From: Campylorhamphus procurvoides
Lineage: Eukaryota; Chordata; Aves; Passeriformes; Dendrocolaptidae
Direction: 5' to 3'
NCBI GenBank assembly: GCA_013396655.1
Contig: WBMV01000447.1
Span: 446,013-510,012 of the forward strand
Length of the DNA: 64,000 nucleotides
In this document: piece by piece, positions 14,401 through 27,854 of the stretch
Layout of the letters: each line of letters opens with the position of its first letter
Numbering within the stretch: position 1 is the stretch's first letter
The notes under the pieces: model-generated
What the model saw: the letters and a program-made list of their open reading frames with translations, nothing else
Database searches by the model: none
What the model was told of the DNA's origin: nothing
Position numbers and translations under genes: made by a program

Positions 14401-15435
14401 TTTATAATTGTTAAAATGCATTTTAAAAATCACAAAGGATAGCTTTATATTCACTTATTATGTTTTTCATGCTCACAAGCTGCTTTTCAAGCAAGGAGAA
14501 AGAGCAGATGTGGAGGCAATGGGCTTGGGAGGTATTTCCAAAACCACTCCTAAGCCATTGCCTTTTAAAGCCAAAATCATCTAATTTTCAGTGCATTTTC
14601 TCACTGTTCCCCACTCATCAAGGATCACTTTATTTCCGTCTATGTCATTCTAGCATTTCTATACCAAGATCTTGAAAGGTCCCAGCAACCCTGTACATCA
14701 TGTACAGATTATGCTCTCATCTCCAAGGATCAGCAATCTTACAGGTGGTGAGAGAGCAGGAGCTGGGTGGTTCAGCAGCAAGCAGCTGAAGTGGCACAGC
14801 AATGTCCTACCAAATTCATTAGCTTCCAAAATGGCAAGACACAGTAGGCTTTGATTAATCTGTGGAATTTGTAGGTGATGGATCTCCCATTAGCTCTGGA
14901 AGAAAGCCATAGAATGCAGTTCTGGGACACTGTTGGTTGAGTATATTTACATCTATGTCCAAAGTAATTTATCAGGGATTCTGCAGTGCTCATTTTGCTG
15001 CCTGTTAGAAGATTTACTCTATGTGAGTTACAATGCATCAAATTAATAAAATAATTGATTTTTAGTACACAAAAAGCATAACAATGAGGGGGTAACTCAG
15101 ACCTTTCTCCTCTCCTGGCATGGGCTGCCTGTAAGTGAATATTTCAGAATACTGTGATTTTTACAAAGATAATGGGGGTAAATTCAAACTACACACTTTT
15201 TTTTTTTCCATGAAGCAACTGTAATGAATGTGAGCCAAGTTACAGAGCTAGTTTCAAGCAGATCTGCAACAGCAAATATATGCCAGATTGCACTTGTGAA
15301 TGATCCCAGCAGGCAATAACTGCTTGGCTGTAAGCTGTGTGGGACAATTCTGTGTTGTGGTGAATTGTCCATGGTAAACTACCACAGTTCAAGCCATTAA
15401 AAGTACAAAAAGAACAAAAAGATCCTCCATATGTC
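11423..15435. other. Non-coding region without a recognisable gene
   Basis: No conserved reading frame seen. The open frame at 12479-12811 (+) begins at TTG, is Lys-rich near its start and has no family features; the one at 13609-13935 (-) is featureless. A perfect 19-base tandem duplication lies at 13797-13834. Confidence 0.65.
13797..13834. repeat. Perfect 19-bp tandem duplication
   Basis: The unit CATTAAATAACCATCTTGG occurs twice head to tail (13797-13815 and 13816-13834) without a mismatch. Perfect identity suggests a recent slippage or end-joining duplication that may vary between individuals or assemblies. Confidence 0.95.
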
Positions 15436-15549
15436 CGAGTTCAATAAGCATTTGGACAATGCTCTCAGGCACATGGTGTCCTGCACAGGGCCAGGAGTTG
15501 GACTCAATGATCCTTGTGGGTCCCCTCCATTTCAACATATTCTGTGATC
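15436..15549 (+). mobile_element. CR1 LINE 3'-end fragment, sense
   Basis: The sequence reads through the last codons of CR1 ORF2 (FNKHLDNALRHMV, normally followed by the family's short tail) and then 'ggccaggagttggactcaat', 'gatccttgtgggtcccctcc' and a terminal 'attctgtgat' octamer remnant. It belongs to the same broad CR1 subfamily as the 5' portion of the copy at 55965. It is 5'-truncated and not functional. Confidence 0.85.
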
Positions 15550-16155
15550 TCTCAGCAGAGCTGATGGTGCAGCAGCTCTCAAATGCCTTATCACAGACTC
15601 TGTGAAGCTCAGTGTCAAACCTTATGATCTCTCTCAAAATCCATTCACACCGAGAAAACAATCCAGCACAAAACTTGCTTGCCTTTTATTCAACAGACAC
15701 CCTCCTGTTTCAAGGGCAGATTGTTAATACTTCCCTTACAACAACTCAAGTAGAGTCTCGGCCACCCTGGGCTCTTGCACTGCACTGTCTGCACCACAGC
15801 AGTGACCAGCTGACACAGTCAGCAGCGTGTGGCTCAAAACCACAGCCTAGTCAAGCCAGTAATTTGGCAACCACAAAGGCAGATGCATCATACTTTTGTG
15901 CCTTCACTCAGCTTCTCCCACATTGCTGGTAAAACTGGCCCTGGCATTTCTGCTAGGCAACTCTATGAAGCTACATGACCCCATCATATGACCTTGTTAA
16001 AGACTTCTGCCCTGGGTTTTGCAGAGTGAGAATGCATGAGGCACATAAATCACACATAAGCCCTCTGTTAAACAGGTGTTGAAAGCTCTTTCTGTTTAGG
16101 ACCATCTTGTCTAGATGTTCTCTACTGGAACCACAGATTCTATCTTATGTTTTTC

Positions 16156-16172
16156 TTTTTTTTTTTTTTTTT
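16156..16172. repeat. Poly-T run (17 T)
   Basis: Uninterrupted T17 preceded by TTTTC. It could be the reverse complement of an old poly-A tail, but no retrotransposed body is recognisable beside it, so I call it only a homopolymer. Confidence 0.9.
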
Positions 16173-19100
16173 AGCTAATTTTTGGATTGAACAAATACTC
16201 TCTGAGCAACATGGATGTGCAGGCAGGTTTTGAATTCAGAAATCATGGTCTGTCTACTCTTGTGCAAATAGGCTAGAGACTTCCTACCACAGTTAGGAAT
16301 TTTGTTGACTCAAGTACACAAAAGAAACAGAATCAAACCAAAAGTTATTTGAACCCAAGTGGATGTCAGATGGAATTTAAACCTAAGGGAGGTCATCTGC
16401 TGATGCTTCATGCCTTTGAGCAGTCCTTTATGGTGAAAGGACAGGATAGTTTCTTTATTGAAGGTGGAGCTAAGAAGAGCAGTCAGGTCTTCTGTCAACA
16501 CCACATGAAGAAGAGAGCATTGCAAAATAAGAGATGCGTGTGTAGAAACACAGCTCAGTTAGGTGCTTTCAAGACATGGCAGTTGCAGATGGGAATATCC
16601 ACCTAGTCAGATATCCTGGATAGCTGATCCTGTGTTTCTTGATGATCAGTCTAGTTTGAGCTGTGCTATGGCTTGTCTGGTCTGGTCTTTCTCCTGTATC
16701 GCTCCATTAGCAGACAGGACAAGCTGCAGCTGCTGTATCTCCTTGTTGCCCTAATGCCATGCAACATGTCCTTCCTAAGCAATGGGGAGAGACTCCACAT
16801 ATCCACTGGACAACTGAGTGGTGTCTGTTATGTCAAAATTCAAGGTTCCATAATGTCCAAAATATTTGTGAATACCGGAGTGCAATAAGGACAACATGAG
16901 GAGTTACTTCTCAACATGCCACCAAGACCAATACTGTTTCCCACCTTTGCTCTCCCAGCTGGAAATGGTTCCTCATGTGCCCTAAATGGTCTACTGCATG
17001 TGGCAAAGAAAGAAAACACCCATCAGACCACCCAAGCCTGCCCAGCAGCAAGCCACAGTCACACAGAAAACTGCAATTCAGAGTGCTTCTGTCCACCATA
17101 CACAATGTCTTGCTGTAGCCTTCCCGCTGTCAGGAAAAGCAGGGACAGCCATTGCCCTGAAAATTCTTTCACAGGGGAGACACATCCAGGGACTAAGTCA
17201 TATGAAAAGCATGTGTAAAAACGGGTTTAAAGCACTTTAAAGTATTTTTAGAATCACCAAGGGTGGAAAAGTGGAGAACACTCTTCACTGAAATGTGTCC
17301 TTGTAATTCATAAAAATCCTGTGGATGTGAAATGCCCTATTACACTCTGCAAACTAGGCTGAGCTGCATTTTATGCTCCACTTAACTCTTGTTTTGGTGC
17401 ATGTTTTATTCCTCTCCTAGATGGCGCCAGTGTCTCATTACTGAAGTGGCTCCTTTCTCTTCATGGATCTTATTTTCGTGATTTTGTTTTAATGACTGCT
17501 TGTGTAAACGACTGACATAGGTATTTGTCAAGAACCAGGTCCGCAAGCTGTTCTGCTAACTTTGCCAGAAGCAATTATTTTTCACACAGTCCTGACTTTA
17601 TGGTATGGAATGCTTTCTACAAATGTTCATGTTTTTAGTACTTCTTTTACACCTGTTTTATGCTTCATTATTGTTGTACAGAACATGAAATATGAAAGAT
17701 TAATTTTATTAGTCTAATTTTTCCATACTCCTGTGCTCTCAGGAGAGCAGCCCTGTAGTTACAGACATTCTCCAAGAGCAGAATGGAGCCTGTGTACACT
17801 GAGACATCCCAGCTCATGTGCAAGGAAGAAATCAGGGATTTTGTTGCATCCTTTCACATGTAGTGGTGCTGATATTCCACACTCCAGTTCTTTCAAGAAA
17901 AGCTGATGCCTTTCACTTTCAGATGAGTCATACAAAGACCCAAGAAAAGCAGCTATTAGCTAAAAGGGGCTATTTTTTTAAACAATGTTTTTTATTACAA
18001 GGATGATGTTGCTTTGTAAAGTCTGGACCCTTTTTTAATCTTTTCTTTTTGTCTACCCATCCTGGCTAACAGATTCTTTATAATATTGCTCTGCCAGTCA
18101 ATATGTATACCTGTCACAAGGTTTTCTACAGCATGTGTCATCCAAAACCCTAAGTTCCCAGTGGAACTGGGATTTTCTAGCTTTTCTGGTAAGAATGCTG
18201 AAAGAAGAAATAGAGTTTTTATCATTTTCATTTCCTTCAGGATGTCATTCCCCATTGGCAACCTTGAACTGAAAACATCTGTCTGTGACTCACGGCTTTG
18301 GTGGTGAGATTTGTTTCAGCTGCCTGGGCGTCATGGGGAAGAGGTGGCATTGCTATAGCGGGTGTCTGTGCCCTGTACTTGATGTTTTTCTGCCCACCTT
18401 TTAGGACAGGTGTTGCTCTGCACCTTCAATACCTCAGTGCCACAGCCTTGGTAATGTTGTTTGCTGTTGCAACCCTGCAGCCTGCAGCTCTGCAGCCTCT
18501 CACTACAGATGGTGTAGTAGCCTATTTCAGAGCTTTTAAAGTGATGCTTTTCCCCTGTCAGGCTCATGCTCTTATAATTTTTCATGTTTTTTACCTGCAA
18601 ACCCAGAAATTGCTACAATAGGTTTTTACAGAAAATACCTACTACTGACGTAAGTCTGACACCTTATTTCCCCTTTTTCCTTATCTCTCATTTTGTAGAC
18701 TTTTAGTTTGAATGAGAAAAAACCCAAATCTAGTTTGCAATAAAGTAGGTAGAAATCATTTAAATACTCAATTAATATTGTCCAGTAATATACACGTAGT
18801 GCTTGCACCTAATGGACTTATTACCATTATCACTAAGAGCTTCATGAACGGGGACAAGTAGTAGGGTGTTCAAGTGGGTATCAGTGAAGTGTGTAGGTGC
18901 AGGGAAATAACACGGTCCTCCTCACTGCCACCAGCTGAACTAGGAGACATAGGGGAGGATGCTCATCTGGGTCCCCATCGCTGCCCTTCCTGGCTGGTCA
19001 CTCAGTTTTTTCCTTCTCCTGTGGTGTTTTTTTTTGTTTCTTCCAAAACGTAACTCTCCGCATCAGAATGGATGTAAGCCATTAGCTGCAGACCCCACAA

Positions 19101-19930
19101 ATAAAACTGAATGTGCCCCTCTCCAAGAATTCTTTGTGCAACATAAGCACAATGACGGCAGTCCTCTGCCATCCTGCAGTAACACTATGGGTTCACTAAA
19201 AATAGCCCTTATGCTTCAATCATATGGAAGCACAAGACTCCCTGGTCTCTCTTTCAGCATTTATTAAAGAGAGAGAATCTATTAATGAGAGAGAGAATAC
19301 AAGCATATATAAAAGCAAGTTTTGCATTTAGACTCAAAAAGCCTTCATTGAGGGATTTTAATCCTAAAGCCACTTCAGTAAAAAAAGTATTGTTTAATCC
19401 AGATGTTTGTGAAGTGTCATATGAACCACTCTACAAGTAACCACTTGCTTTCTTCCATTAACAGGAACTGACAGGGACTTTTGCTAAGTTTGTAGATATA
19501 AACGAAGATCAAAGAATGCTCACACCCACAGATCACACAGAATTCAACAGATTACTGGAAAAGTTAAAAATCCCTTAATCAAATAGCAAATGGCAAAATG
19601 ATATGACGAATAGGCATCCAAGTGACTCATTAAGAGAGTGCAAGAATCAGCATGCCTGAAATTCTGCTCTCCCTATTCACACAAGATAGACTGACACATC
19701 TCTGAGAAGTAATTCTAAGTCAGTTTTTAGGTATTTGTAGTATTTTTTATAACACAATTGCTCCTTTTCCCAAACATGCAAGTGAGAAGTCTGACCTTTT
19801 CAAAGATGAACTGAAGCTTCACTATGATTGGCTCTGGTTAATAGAGGCTTTGCTATCCCATGTCTTGCATTACACAAATTACAGGAAAAGATAATAAAGC
19901 CAGCTACAAGAAGGGGCAGGAGGCTTATGG

Positions 19931-20250
19931 CCAATGAATTAGCCAATTTTAGGTGAGGTATTTAAGCTTGTGGGCACTGTGGCTGCAGGTGCTGGCATTC
20001 TGCCTGTGTTTACACTGGTACCACACTGTCAGCAGTACCCCACACCAAATCCTGCATCATCCCTGCTGTGCCAGTGCTGTCACACACCAGGATAGCTGAG
20101 CTCCTTTCTTCTGCTGTCAAGGACAGACTTTCCCAGCAGGACACAGCTGGCACATCTGGCCTTGCTCATACTTTGCACCACCCTGCAATGGCATCTTCTC
20201 CTTCAGGGCTGCTTCACTCCCAAGGAACTCAAATTTACCTCACAATAGGT
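19931..20250 (+). promoter_or_regulatory. Possible promoter plus first exon with splice donor (speculative)
   Basis: Two CCAAT boxes (19931-19935, 19943-19947) precede a TATTTAA element at 19959-19965. About 280 bases downstream the sequence AATAG|GTATGT at 20244-20254 is a strong 5' splice site, which would end an exon at 20248. An ATG at 20188 has G at -3 and G at +4 and stays open to the donor. The CCAAT boxes are closer to the TATA-like box than is usual. It could be a non-coding RNA, a distal 5' exon of CYSLTR2 about 27 kb downstream, or chance. Confidence 0.2.
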
Positions 20251-23200
20251 ATGTACCTGAAGAGACTTTATGCTTGAGTAGCTGCCCTTCACAGCCACAG
20301 CCTGTCCTATCTTGAACACATGTCGTCACCATCGTAGCATCTTGACAGGAGCAGCCCAGATAGACAGGCCTTTGGGGCACAGGGCATTGCAGCAAATGGC
20401 CAGATTTAGAGAATAGATGGAGACAGAAAACCTTAACAACAGCAATCTTAACATCACACCCTGTTTTGCCTTGGTGATTTCCCCTGGAGTGTGGATTGAG
20501 TGTATGGGTGTCTGACTTCTCCTCCAAGTCCCACTTGGGCACACAGGGAAGCATGCACCTCTCTTTGGAGATCCTCACTGTGCCACAGACCAAGGGCGCA
20601 GGGAGGTCTGCAGGGCTGTAGCCATCAGAAGTTCTCTTGATTCTGCCTGTCTCCTGCTGAAGTGCTCTGGGCAGGCTCCCCTTGTGCACTCAGTGTACCA
20701 GACAGACTGCAGCCAGAGTCTTGTGTGGCTTCTGCAGGGCTTTCTCAGGAGACTGCCTGTGAGAGCTCCAGCTTTGCCTGCAGTGTCTGCGAGTGAGGAA
20801 GGAGAGCAGAGTTGTTAAGCCTGGCAGCAGAAGTGGAAATAAAATGTGTAGTGCTTGACTGTGTGTACTTTGCATCCTGACATATTGCATTGAAACTCCC
20901 AGATCCTGCTCCACTCCTTCATCGCACCCAAGTATAAATCCCCAAGGACCCTCTTCCACAGCCTAGGCATGTGGTCTGTCCCCTCCATGGGTGCTCCCAA
21001 GTTGTGCTGCTTTTGTCTGAGACTTGTAAGCTCGTTCTGTGGAAGAAGACATTCAGGCCTTTACTCCATGCCAGAGGAAGCCTGTGCTGGTGGTTTGTCT
21101 GTGAAGTCTGTGTTATTTTGTGACCACCTGCTTTGTTCTCTCTTCTGTGACAGGAGGAAGCCACTTCAGTGAAAAGAATGTTCTCATTTGCTGAGACACA
21201 ATAGAAGCTAATAGGAATGGAGTAAACCCTTCCCAACACTTGCAAAATAAGTTAGGGTTTAGAATTTTATACTGTAGCTATATCTCCTTTTTGTCAATGG
21301 TGTTAGTAAATGCTGGACAAGAGGCACATTTAACTTTTAGAGATAGCATGGGCAGCTTGGACTAAATTTATTTTCAAATGTTCATAGTATAAAGTTCTTC
21401 AGAAACTGCATGATGGTAACAATCCATTCCCAAAACCAAGAAAGAAGGAATACACAGTGACAAGTGACAAGGCGAGAAAGGTTTGTGTCCTTCAAGTCAA
21501 CAACTTTTCTGAGACAGAAACAAAATAATAGCTGCTAGGATATAACACACTTATTCACCTGGTCAGGAAAATGAGAGTTCCAAGACTACCTGAGTAATGT
21601 AAAATCATTTCAGTCTATCTGTTTGATTTGTCAGAATTAACTGCAGGTATAAATTCTTTTCTTGTTCATTCCTGGTTCCTGCAGAGGGTGTTGAAGCACT
21701 TCTTAATGCAGTCTCTGCATATGCTTCTTTTGATGGTTCATAAAACTGCAGATACACCAAACTGCATCTCCTGAAATCACAACCCTGATTCCACTTCTTT
21801 GCACAGACGTCTTCATATTTTTTTCCTCTGTCTACATGGAGATATTATTGAACTGGAGACCTGAAATGCAAGAAGCACTGTATTAAGAAATCCACAGGGC
21901 AGATTTTGGCCCTTTAAAATTTAACTACAATCTAGTGGCTTTGGAGCAATTCAGCTCTGCTGGGCTATTCAGTTCAGGGACTGCAGCACTCCTGGGATCC
22001 TGTCTGACACTGCTACAAAGTACCGACTGGAAGACTGTCGCTTCTGACAGTCAGAGACTTGTCACCTCTCAGATCATCCTTGGCATATAATCTCTCACCC
22101 ACAATAAAATCAGCAAAGCCCATCACTCTTCATTATCCCCTCCCAAGGAAAGAGAGCAAGCACACAATGAACCTTTCTGACAATGTGCCCAAGTCTTGCT
22201 GTGATGGCTTGGGAGCTGAGGTACTGGGCACAGTACAATTACTTGCAATAGACTGGTACCAGAGGGACTATTTTATGTACTATATAGTTTACCTGTAGTT
22301 AGTAACCAGAAATATATGCAATTGAAAAGAAAATGCTGCATTTGAGAATCAGTGTCCCTGTGCCTTAACTAATGCTTCTGTATTTTGCAATCTTCAACTC
22401 CCTGGGTGCTTCAGGCAGGCAGTGCTTTTACCAACATACCAGAGTGTGGGAAGGAAGCACTTGAAATGTAATCTCTTATAGAGATTTCCCTAAATAAATA
22501 TATTTTAGCTGTTTCTTGGTATTTTCCAGACTTATTTTCTATACCTTTATGAAGATAGCAGCTTAGTAGAAGTTCCTTCCACTGGTAAGCTGGAAAGGCA
22601 AGATCTACAAAGTGCCTTAAACATTACTTTCTTCTGGCATACAATCATAATGAGACAACAGCCCAAACTTGTTTCAAAATTAATAACCTTACCTTTTATT
22701 CAGTTCCATTTTTTTTTCACTAATAAAGCCATGATTTTTATGTGTATCAGAAATAAATGCATATTGATTCACTTCAAAGAACCTCTGTTACTGCATAGGT
22801 AAGTAATTTTGCCTTAATAAAAGAACTTTACCTATTAATGCATTCATACACTAAACATCTGTAGTTTTAGCTTGCTGATTTCTCAGATCAAAGTCTTTAA
22901 GCTGTTTTCCAAAGGGTTTTTTTTCTTTTTCTAGTAAGTTGTAAAGAACAACCAGTCTTCAAATAAAACAGTGAATTTCTGTAAAGAAAGGTTTGGTTTA
23001 GCATAGGTAGCCCAGCTCCTCATAGTCAGATGCACTCTAACTCAGACTGTTCCTTTGGCTCGTTTTGGGAGTTTCACGTTTTTTTATACAAGAAAACCAT
23101 TTGCACCCAGTAAACTTGGGTTTGTGCGCACACACAGCTTAGTGAAATACCACTGCATCACCTGACAGAGGTGCAGTAACAAAGATGAGACACCAGAGTG

Positions 23201-25530
23201 TCAGTTCATGACTTACTCTGGAGTCAAAATGAAGGTTATATTAGTAAAATACCTGGTCTTTCAGACTGAAGAGCCATAGAGGTAGGTTGTAAGACTAGAC
23301 ATCATGTTCCTTTCTGCACATTTTGCTAGTACTGCTGCAATGCTTTGCTCACCCCAGCTCCATAGGTTACCTTGGCTCAGGCAAATTATTCTTTAACTAG
23401 ACTTCAAGCAGCACTCTGTGATGATAGATAAGTGTTTGTGTGTCACCAGAAACAAAGTGCAAAGAGGCACTCTTTGCATTAGCTGGAATATTATTTATCA
23501 CTATTCTGCTGCAGTGGAATGAAATAAGTTCATAGCCCTGATGATGTTCTCTGCATTTTATTGTACTGAGGGAAAAGGAAGTAGGGACTCACTGGCAAGT
23601 TCTTTCATCACCATTGAATTGAGGTACATTTTATCAGAAAAGCAACTCCTTTGGCAAAGTCTCTCTTCTCCTGGACATCTCCACGTAGGTTTTCTCTCTT
23701 TAGCTTTTAATGGGAAATGCTTCAAGTCCCATAACTGCTGAATCAGTATGCATGCCCTGCCAAAGTGGCAGTGGTTTTGTAAAATCTCTCTGTAATCTAC
23801 CCTATGGGCAAGATATTTATTCTAAAAATAGAAATGCTCAGTTCATTACAATTAGTGTGGATGCCTTTGCCTGATAGACAATTTTTAGTATATTTTTCAA
23901 TATCTTTTCCTTGCTTTGGGAGCCACCCTAAATTGTTTTTGCAGCCAGTGAACCTCTCCCTCAATGCAGATCTGTCTGTTTTCTCATAAACTCATTTTTT
24001 ATTTACTCAGAAAGCTGCTGTTTGTCAGCCAGATCATGCCTGAATCTTTGAATTACCAAAGAAGATGAGTCCACTCTAATAGGTTTTAGTCATTCCTGTT
24101 CTTCAGCTCACTTCCCAGATCTGTCTTTATGACCCTCTGTCTTTAAAACCACCTATTGCAGTGGCCTGACAACTTCCAAAATATGCATGGAATTCAGAAG
24201 GTTGTCACTCCCAGTACCAGGCTGTTTTAACCATTTAGCGCTGTAGACTGTCTGGGAACACTTCTGACCTCTGAAAACATGTATTATTTCACTCTTCTAA
24301 TTGTAGCCTCTATGTCTTAAAATAGCTGTTTCATAGACTCTTTCTCTTCCTAGGAATATATGAGATATTCCAATGGGAATTTTCCCAGAAATGATATTTA
24401 AAGAAAACATTTTTTTTCTACTATAAGAGCTACTAGTTTTTACTGTTCATCTCAAATCTTAAACACACAGACTCGTTGGTAATTGCTGTCAGAACCTTCT
24501 CATCTCTCTTTGGGAAGATCACAGGGGTAGCTCTCGGGGGCACAATACACTGATTGACAGTCATCCCCTGTCTCAAAAGCTGAGGATATGTCTTTGCCCA
24601 CTGTACTCCCACAGTGTACCCAGTCCTGTTCAGTTTCCATGCACTCTTCCAGCCAGCCAGGAGTCCAGTGCATCCAGTCACCAATGTCCAGCACATGATG
24701 GTGGAGTCCACATGAGGGGATGATTTATTTACACCTTCATTTACTCTGTTTTTCTTCTCTCCCCACCGGGCATCCCATTTTGTTGGGACTTACTTTCTCT
24801 TGCTGCACAGCATGAAATCTGTTAATAAAACCATTCTTTTCTTTGTTTCTTGATTTAAGAGGTCACCACCAATTTACATGCTATGGGTCATGTCCTCCGG
24901 GGGCACTGAATTTTGCCCATGCAGCAATTGGATGTTCAAACCCAAGAAAATCTTCAAAGGACCTGACTCATCCTCCTAATCAATTAATTTGGGAACCAAA
25001 GACCTCATTCTCTCCCAGCACTTCTTTGAATGACAGTACCCAAAGTTTCACCAAGCCCAGTTTTACCAGCCTAGTCCCTGGAAAAGAGAAAAGCATTTGC
25101 AAACTTTAAATATTCTTTTACAGCTGAGTTAGCAACAATCCACCACATTCTGTTGCTGTCCACATTTTATTAATACTTTTCCAAACATAAGCAGGCATCA
25201 TTTTTATGAACAAACTACAATTCCTACAAGACAATTCCTTGTCTCTGTCAGTTCAGGTCTTAGTGTTGATCTGTGTGCTTTGCTGCTCAGTCTGTCTTTA
25301 TCTATTGATTAGTGATGCCACTGGGAGAGATCTCTGCCCACGTTTTGAGCCCTTCCAGTCACAGTCTGAAAAGCACTAAACATGTCTTAATTAGTCAGCT
25401 TGTGCTATTAAAATGAAAACAAAAAACAACACAAAAAACCTCTACCCCTTTCCCTTGATTCCTTCTGCCTCCCCCTGTGCTTCACAAAGTTCCTTTGCAT
25501 CCTTTCAGAAACCTTCTCTCTTAAAATATT

Positions 25531-25567
25531 CCTTTTTTTTCCCCCGCTTTCCCCCCCCCCCCCCCCC
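25531..25567. repeat. Polypyrimidine tract with C17
   Basis: A T8 run, C5, GCTTT and then 17 consecutive C (25551-25567). Such C runs are polymorphic and error-prone in sequencing, so the exact length should be treated cautiously. Confidence 0.9.
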
Positions 25568-26269
25568 ACCATGGAGTTTTAACCTCACTTGGGAAGGCAC
25601 TTAATTTCCAGCATGTGGATGACTAGCTAGTCTACTGCTTCTATAAAAACAGATTCTCCTGCATCAGACATATACCTTTCAGCTTAAAATTAATCCCTTG
25701 GTCTTTAATTTAAGGAATTCAGTCCTTTATTAAGTCTTTAAATAAATCTTTCAGGAGTAACTTAATACTGAAATATTTCTACCTTAAGGCGAAAACCACA
25801 AGAAGTTGAATCTTTTTCCAGGAGTGCCCTGATATTGTATTTCCCTTGCTAATCAGAAGGAAGCAGCTGCCATCTCTCCCTTCCCTTCCCCAAGCGATAT
25901 ATCTCAGAACCCAGCTGCTTGAATAAGGTTAACCCTCTGGAGGCAGAGATACCCAGTGTAGGGAGCAAAGCTGTAGCAGTGGTCAGTTTGATCATCACCC
26001 ATATAAACAGCTGCGTGCACAGAGGCAGCTTGCTTGCCAAGTGAACCTCAAAATGCATCTGGATCAGCTCATAGGTAATACTGGAGAGGTGTTGGTACTT
26101 GTGACCTGTGTTCAGTAGGAAGCTGAGTAACAAGGTCTCTCTGGCTGTACTGTCCAAAATGCTCCTGGCACATTGTACAAGACCAAAAGATGTCATTCCA
26201 GCTGGGGATAGTTAGTCAGTAGGGACTGATCACTGCTCAGAGACAGGATGGGCATTGGTCAGCAGGTGG

Positions 26270-26500
26270 TAAGCAAATGTATTGTGCATCACCTTTTTTT
26301 CTTGGTTTTATTCCTCTCATTTTTGTTGTGTCCCTGTTCATTACTATTACTGTTATCACTATTATTATTTTATTTATGTATTTATTTAACTTTATTTCAA
26401 TTTTTATAATGTTCTTACTTCAGCCAATGATGTCATGCTTAAATCCCAGTATCATATCATATTATCTTCCAGTATATTATTGTTATTAAATAATATTGCA
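26270..26500. repeat. AT-rich low-complexity segment
   Basis: Dense TTATT, TATTTAT and TTATTAT motifs. The short hydrophobic open frame here (26277-26489, +) reflects base composition (Ile, Phe and Val codons) rather than a membrane protein. Confidence 0.7.
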
Positions 26501-26510
26501 TAGTAATATC

Positions 26511-26590
26511 GCAGAATAGTTGTAGGCACTTCTGGATACTGTCTAGTCCACTCCCTGTTTTGTCAGCTGGAGTAGATTTCCCAGGACTTT
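26511..26590 (-). mobile_element. Degenerate CR1 3'-end fragment, antisense
   Basis: The sequence 'gcagaatagttgtaggcact', followed by 'tctggatactgtctagtcca' and 'agtagatttcccaggac', parallels the antisense CR1 3' UTR pattern of octamer, 'gttggaagggac', 'tctagtccaa' and 'ggttgcccaggac'. It is diverged, about 80 bases long, and ends without coding sequence. Confidence 0.6.
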
Positions 26591-27854
26591 ATGAAGGAAC
26601 AGTATTACCATATAGTGACTGTTACTGTGGAAGAAGCTGTGACCATTACATACTTGAATTTACAACACTTTCAGGATGAAAGGAAGCAAGAATGCCCAAA
26701 GAAACAACACAGTCCTCACGGCTTTTAAATTTTGTAGAGGGGAGATATACAAAGGCGAGGATGTTTATTAAGAAGGTGTTTACAAGAGCATTGAATTTCT
26801 GCACCCAACTTTAGTACCAGTTAAGGGTGCCATAGTGGAGGAACAAAACAAATGCTTTCTGCTAATCGAAAAAGATTTGAGAAAACGCAGAAAGAAGGCA
26901 GCATACATACACACCATTGAAAGGAATGCTGTTTAAAACATGAAGAATTCCTTTGAGCAGCTGAAATCATGCCCAAATAGGATACATGGGAAGATGTGTA
27001 TGCTGTATTTAAGTGCAAAAATGTAGCAAGGCAGGCCAAAACTGCCTCCTTCTAAACACCCCCCTTCCCAAATTCAAATAACCCAGGAAATGATTTACTA
27101 AAATCAATCAATAAATCCTAAAAGCATATCAGGAGCAGAAAGCCTGTCAGGGGTTTGTTTGGGTAGCTCAGTGATTGGAGTGTGAAACATGCAGTGAAGA
27201 AACAAATGTATTCATCCTTTTTAGATCTGTCCACTGAAGAAGAGTCTGAATAGTGCTTCTTGCAGAGGATTTATCAGTGAACATGTCTTAATTTTAACTA
27301 AAAGTGTCTTGGAACAAGCAGACAATGTTAATATTAACAAGTTCCCACTACTTGGTAGTTTCTGTCCAAAGTGCACCCGAGAAGCTCTAGGCACAAAGCA
27401 CTGCATTTCTCACTGTAATGTATAATGTTGCACTTAGAGCTGTCTTAGTACAAAAGGAATAGAAGAGAGTCAATGTGAAAAATGAAGCCACCAATTGGGA
27501 AACCTGGCATGTGTACTGGGCAAATTAGCAGTAATGCTATTTAAAATACACAGAGAATTAGTGGATAGATGGATAAGCCAGACATTGGGAGAAAGAGCTT
27601 TTTTCTAGTGAGGAAGAAATTTCACAATGGTAAATTGTGTTACACAGATATACTGGATTGCTCTGAATGGAAAATTATGAGAATAAAGGAGAACTGGGTT
27701 CAGCATATCTGATGATGTCCAAAGGATATTGAAGAATCTAAATCTAAAGGGACCTTTTTGGAAATTGAGCAGCTAGTGTATAGAAGAAGAGATCCTTGTG
27801 TGAATAATCAGGAGAAAGGGTAGAAAATGGTAATTTTTTAGAGTAAAAAGAGGT
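26591..27854. other. Non-coding region, nothing recognised
   Basis: No open frame of interest and no identifiable repeat. The end from about 27500 may include further diverged sequence of the CR1 fragment that follows, but I cannot align it with confidence. Confidence 0.6.

Larger units (their letters stand above)
15550..26510. other. Non-coding region without a confirmed gene
   Basis: About 11 kb with no recognisable coding exon. The longest frame is 149 codons on the minus strand (20240-20689), without a known domain. Simple-sequence tracts are a T17 run at 16156-16172, a GAGA-rich patch near 19265-19300 and a pyrimidine tract ending in C17 at 25531-25567. A weak promoter-like arrangement followed by a good splice donor lies at 19931-20250 and is listed separately. 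Confidence 0.6.

Noticed and set aside
17250..17275. 'gaatcaccaagggtggaaaa' resembling a CR1 3' terminus
   Set aside because: Only about 25 bases match, with no further CR1 sequence on either side; too short to call.
20240..20689. A 149-codon minus-strand open frame, among the longest outside CYSLTR2
   Set aside because: No recognisable domain, signal peptide or repeat; composition looks random with scattered Cys. Length alone is not convincing in 64 kb of vertebrate DNA.
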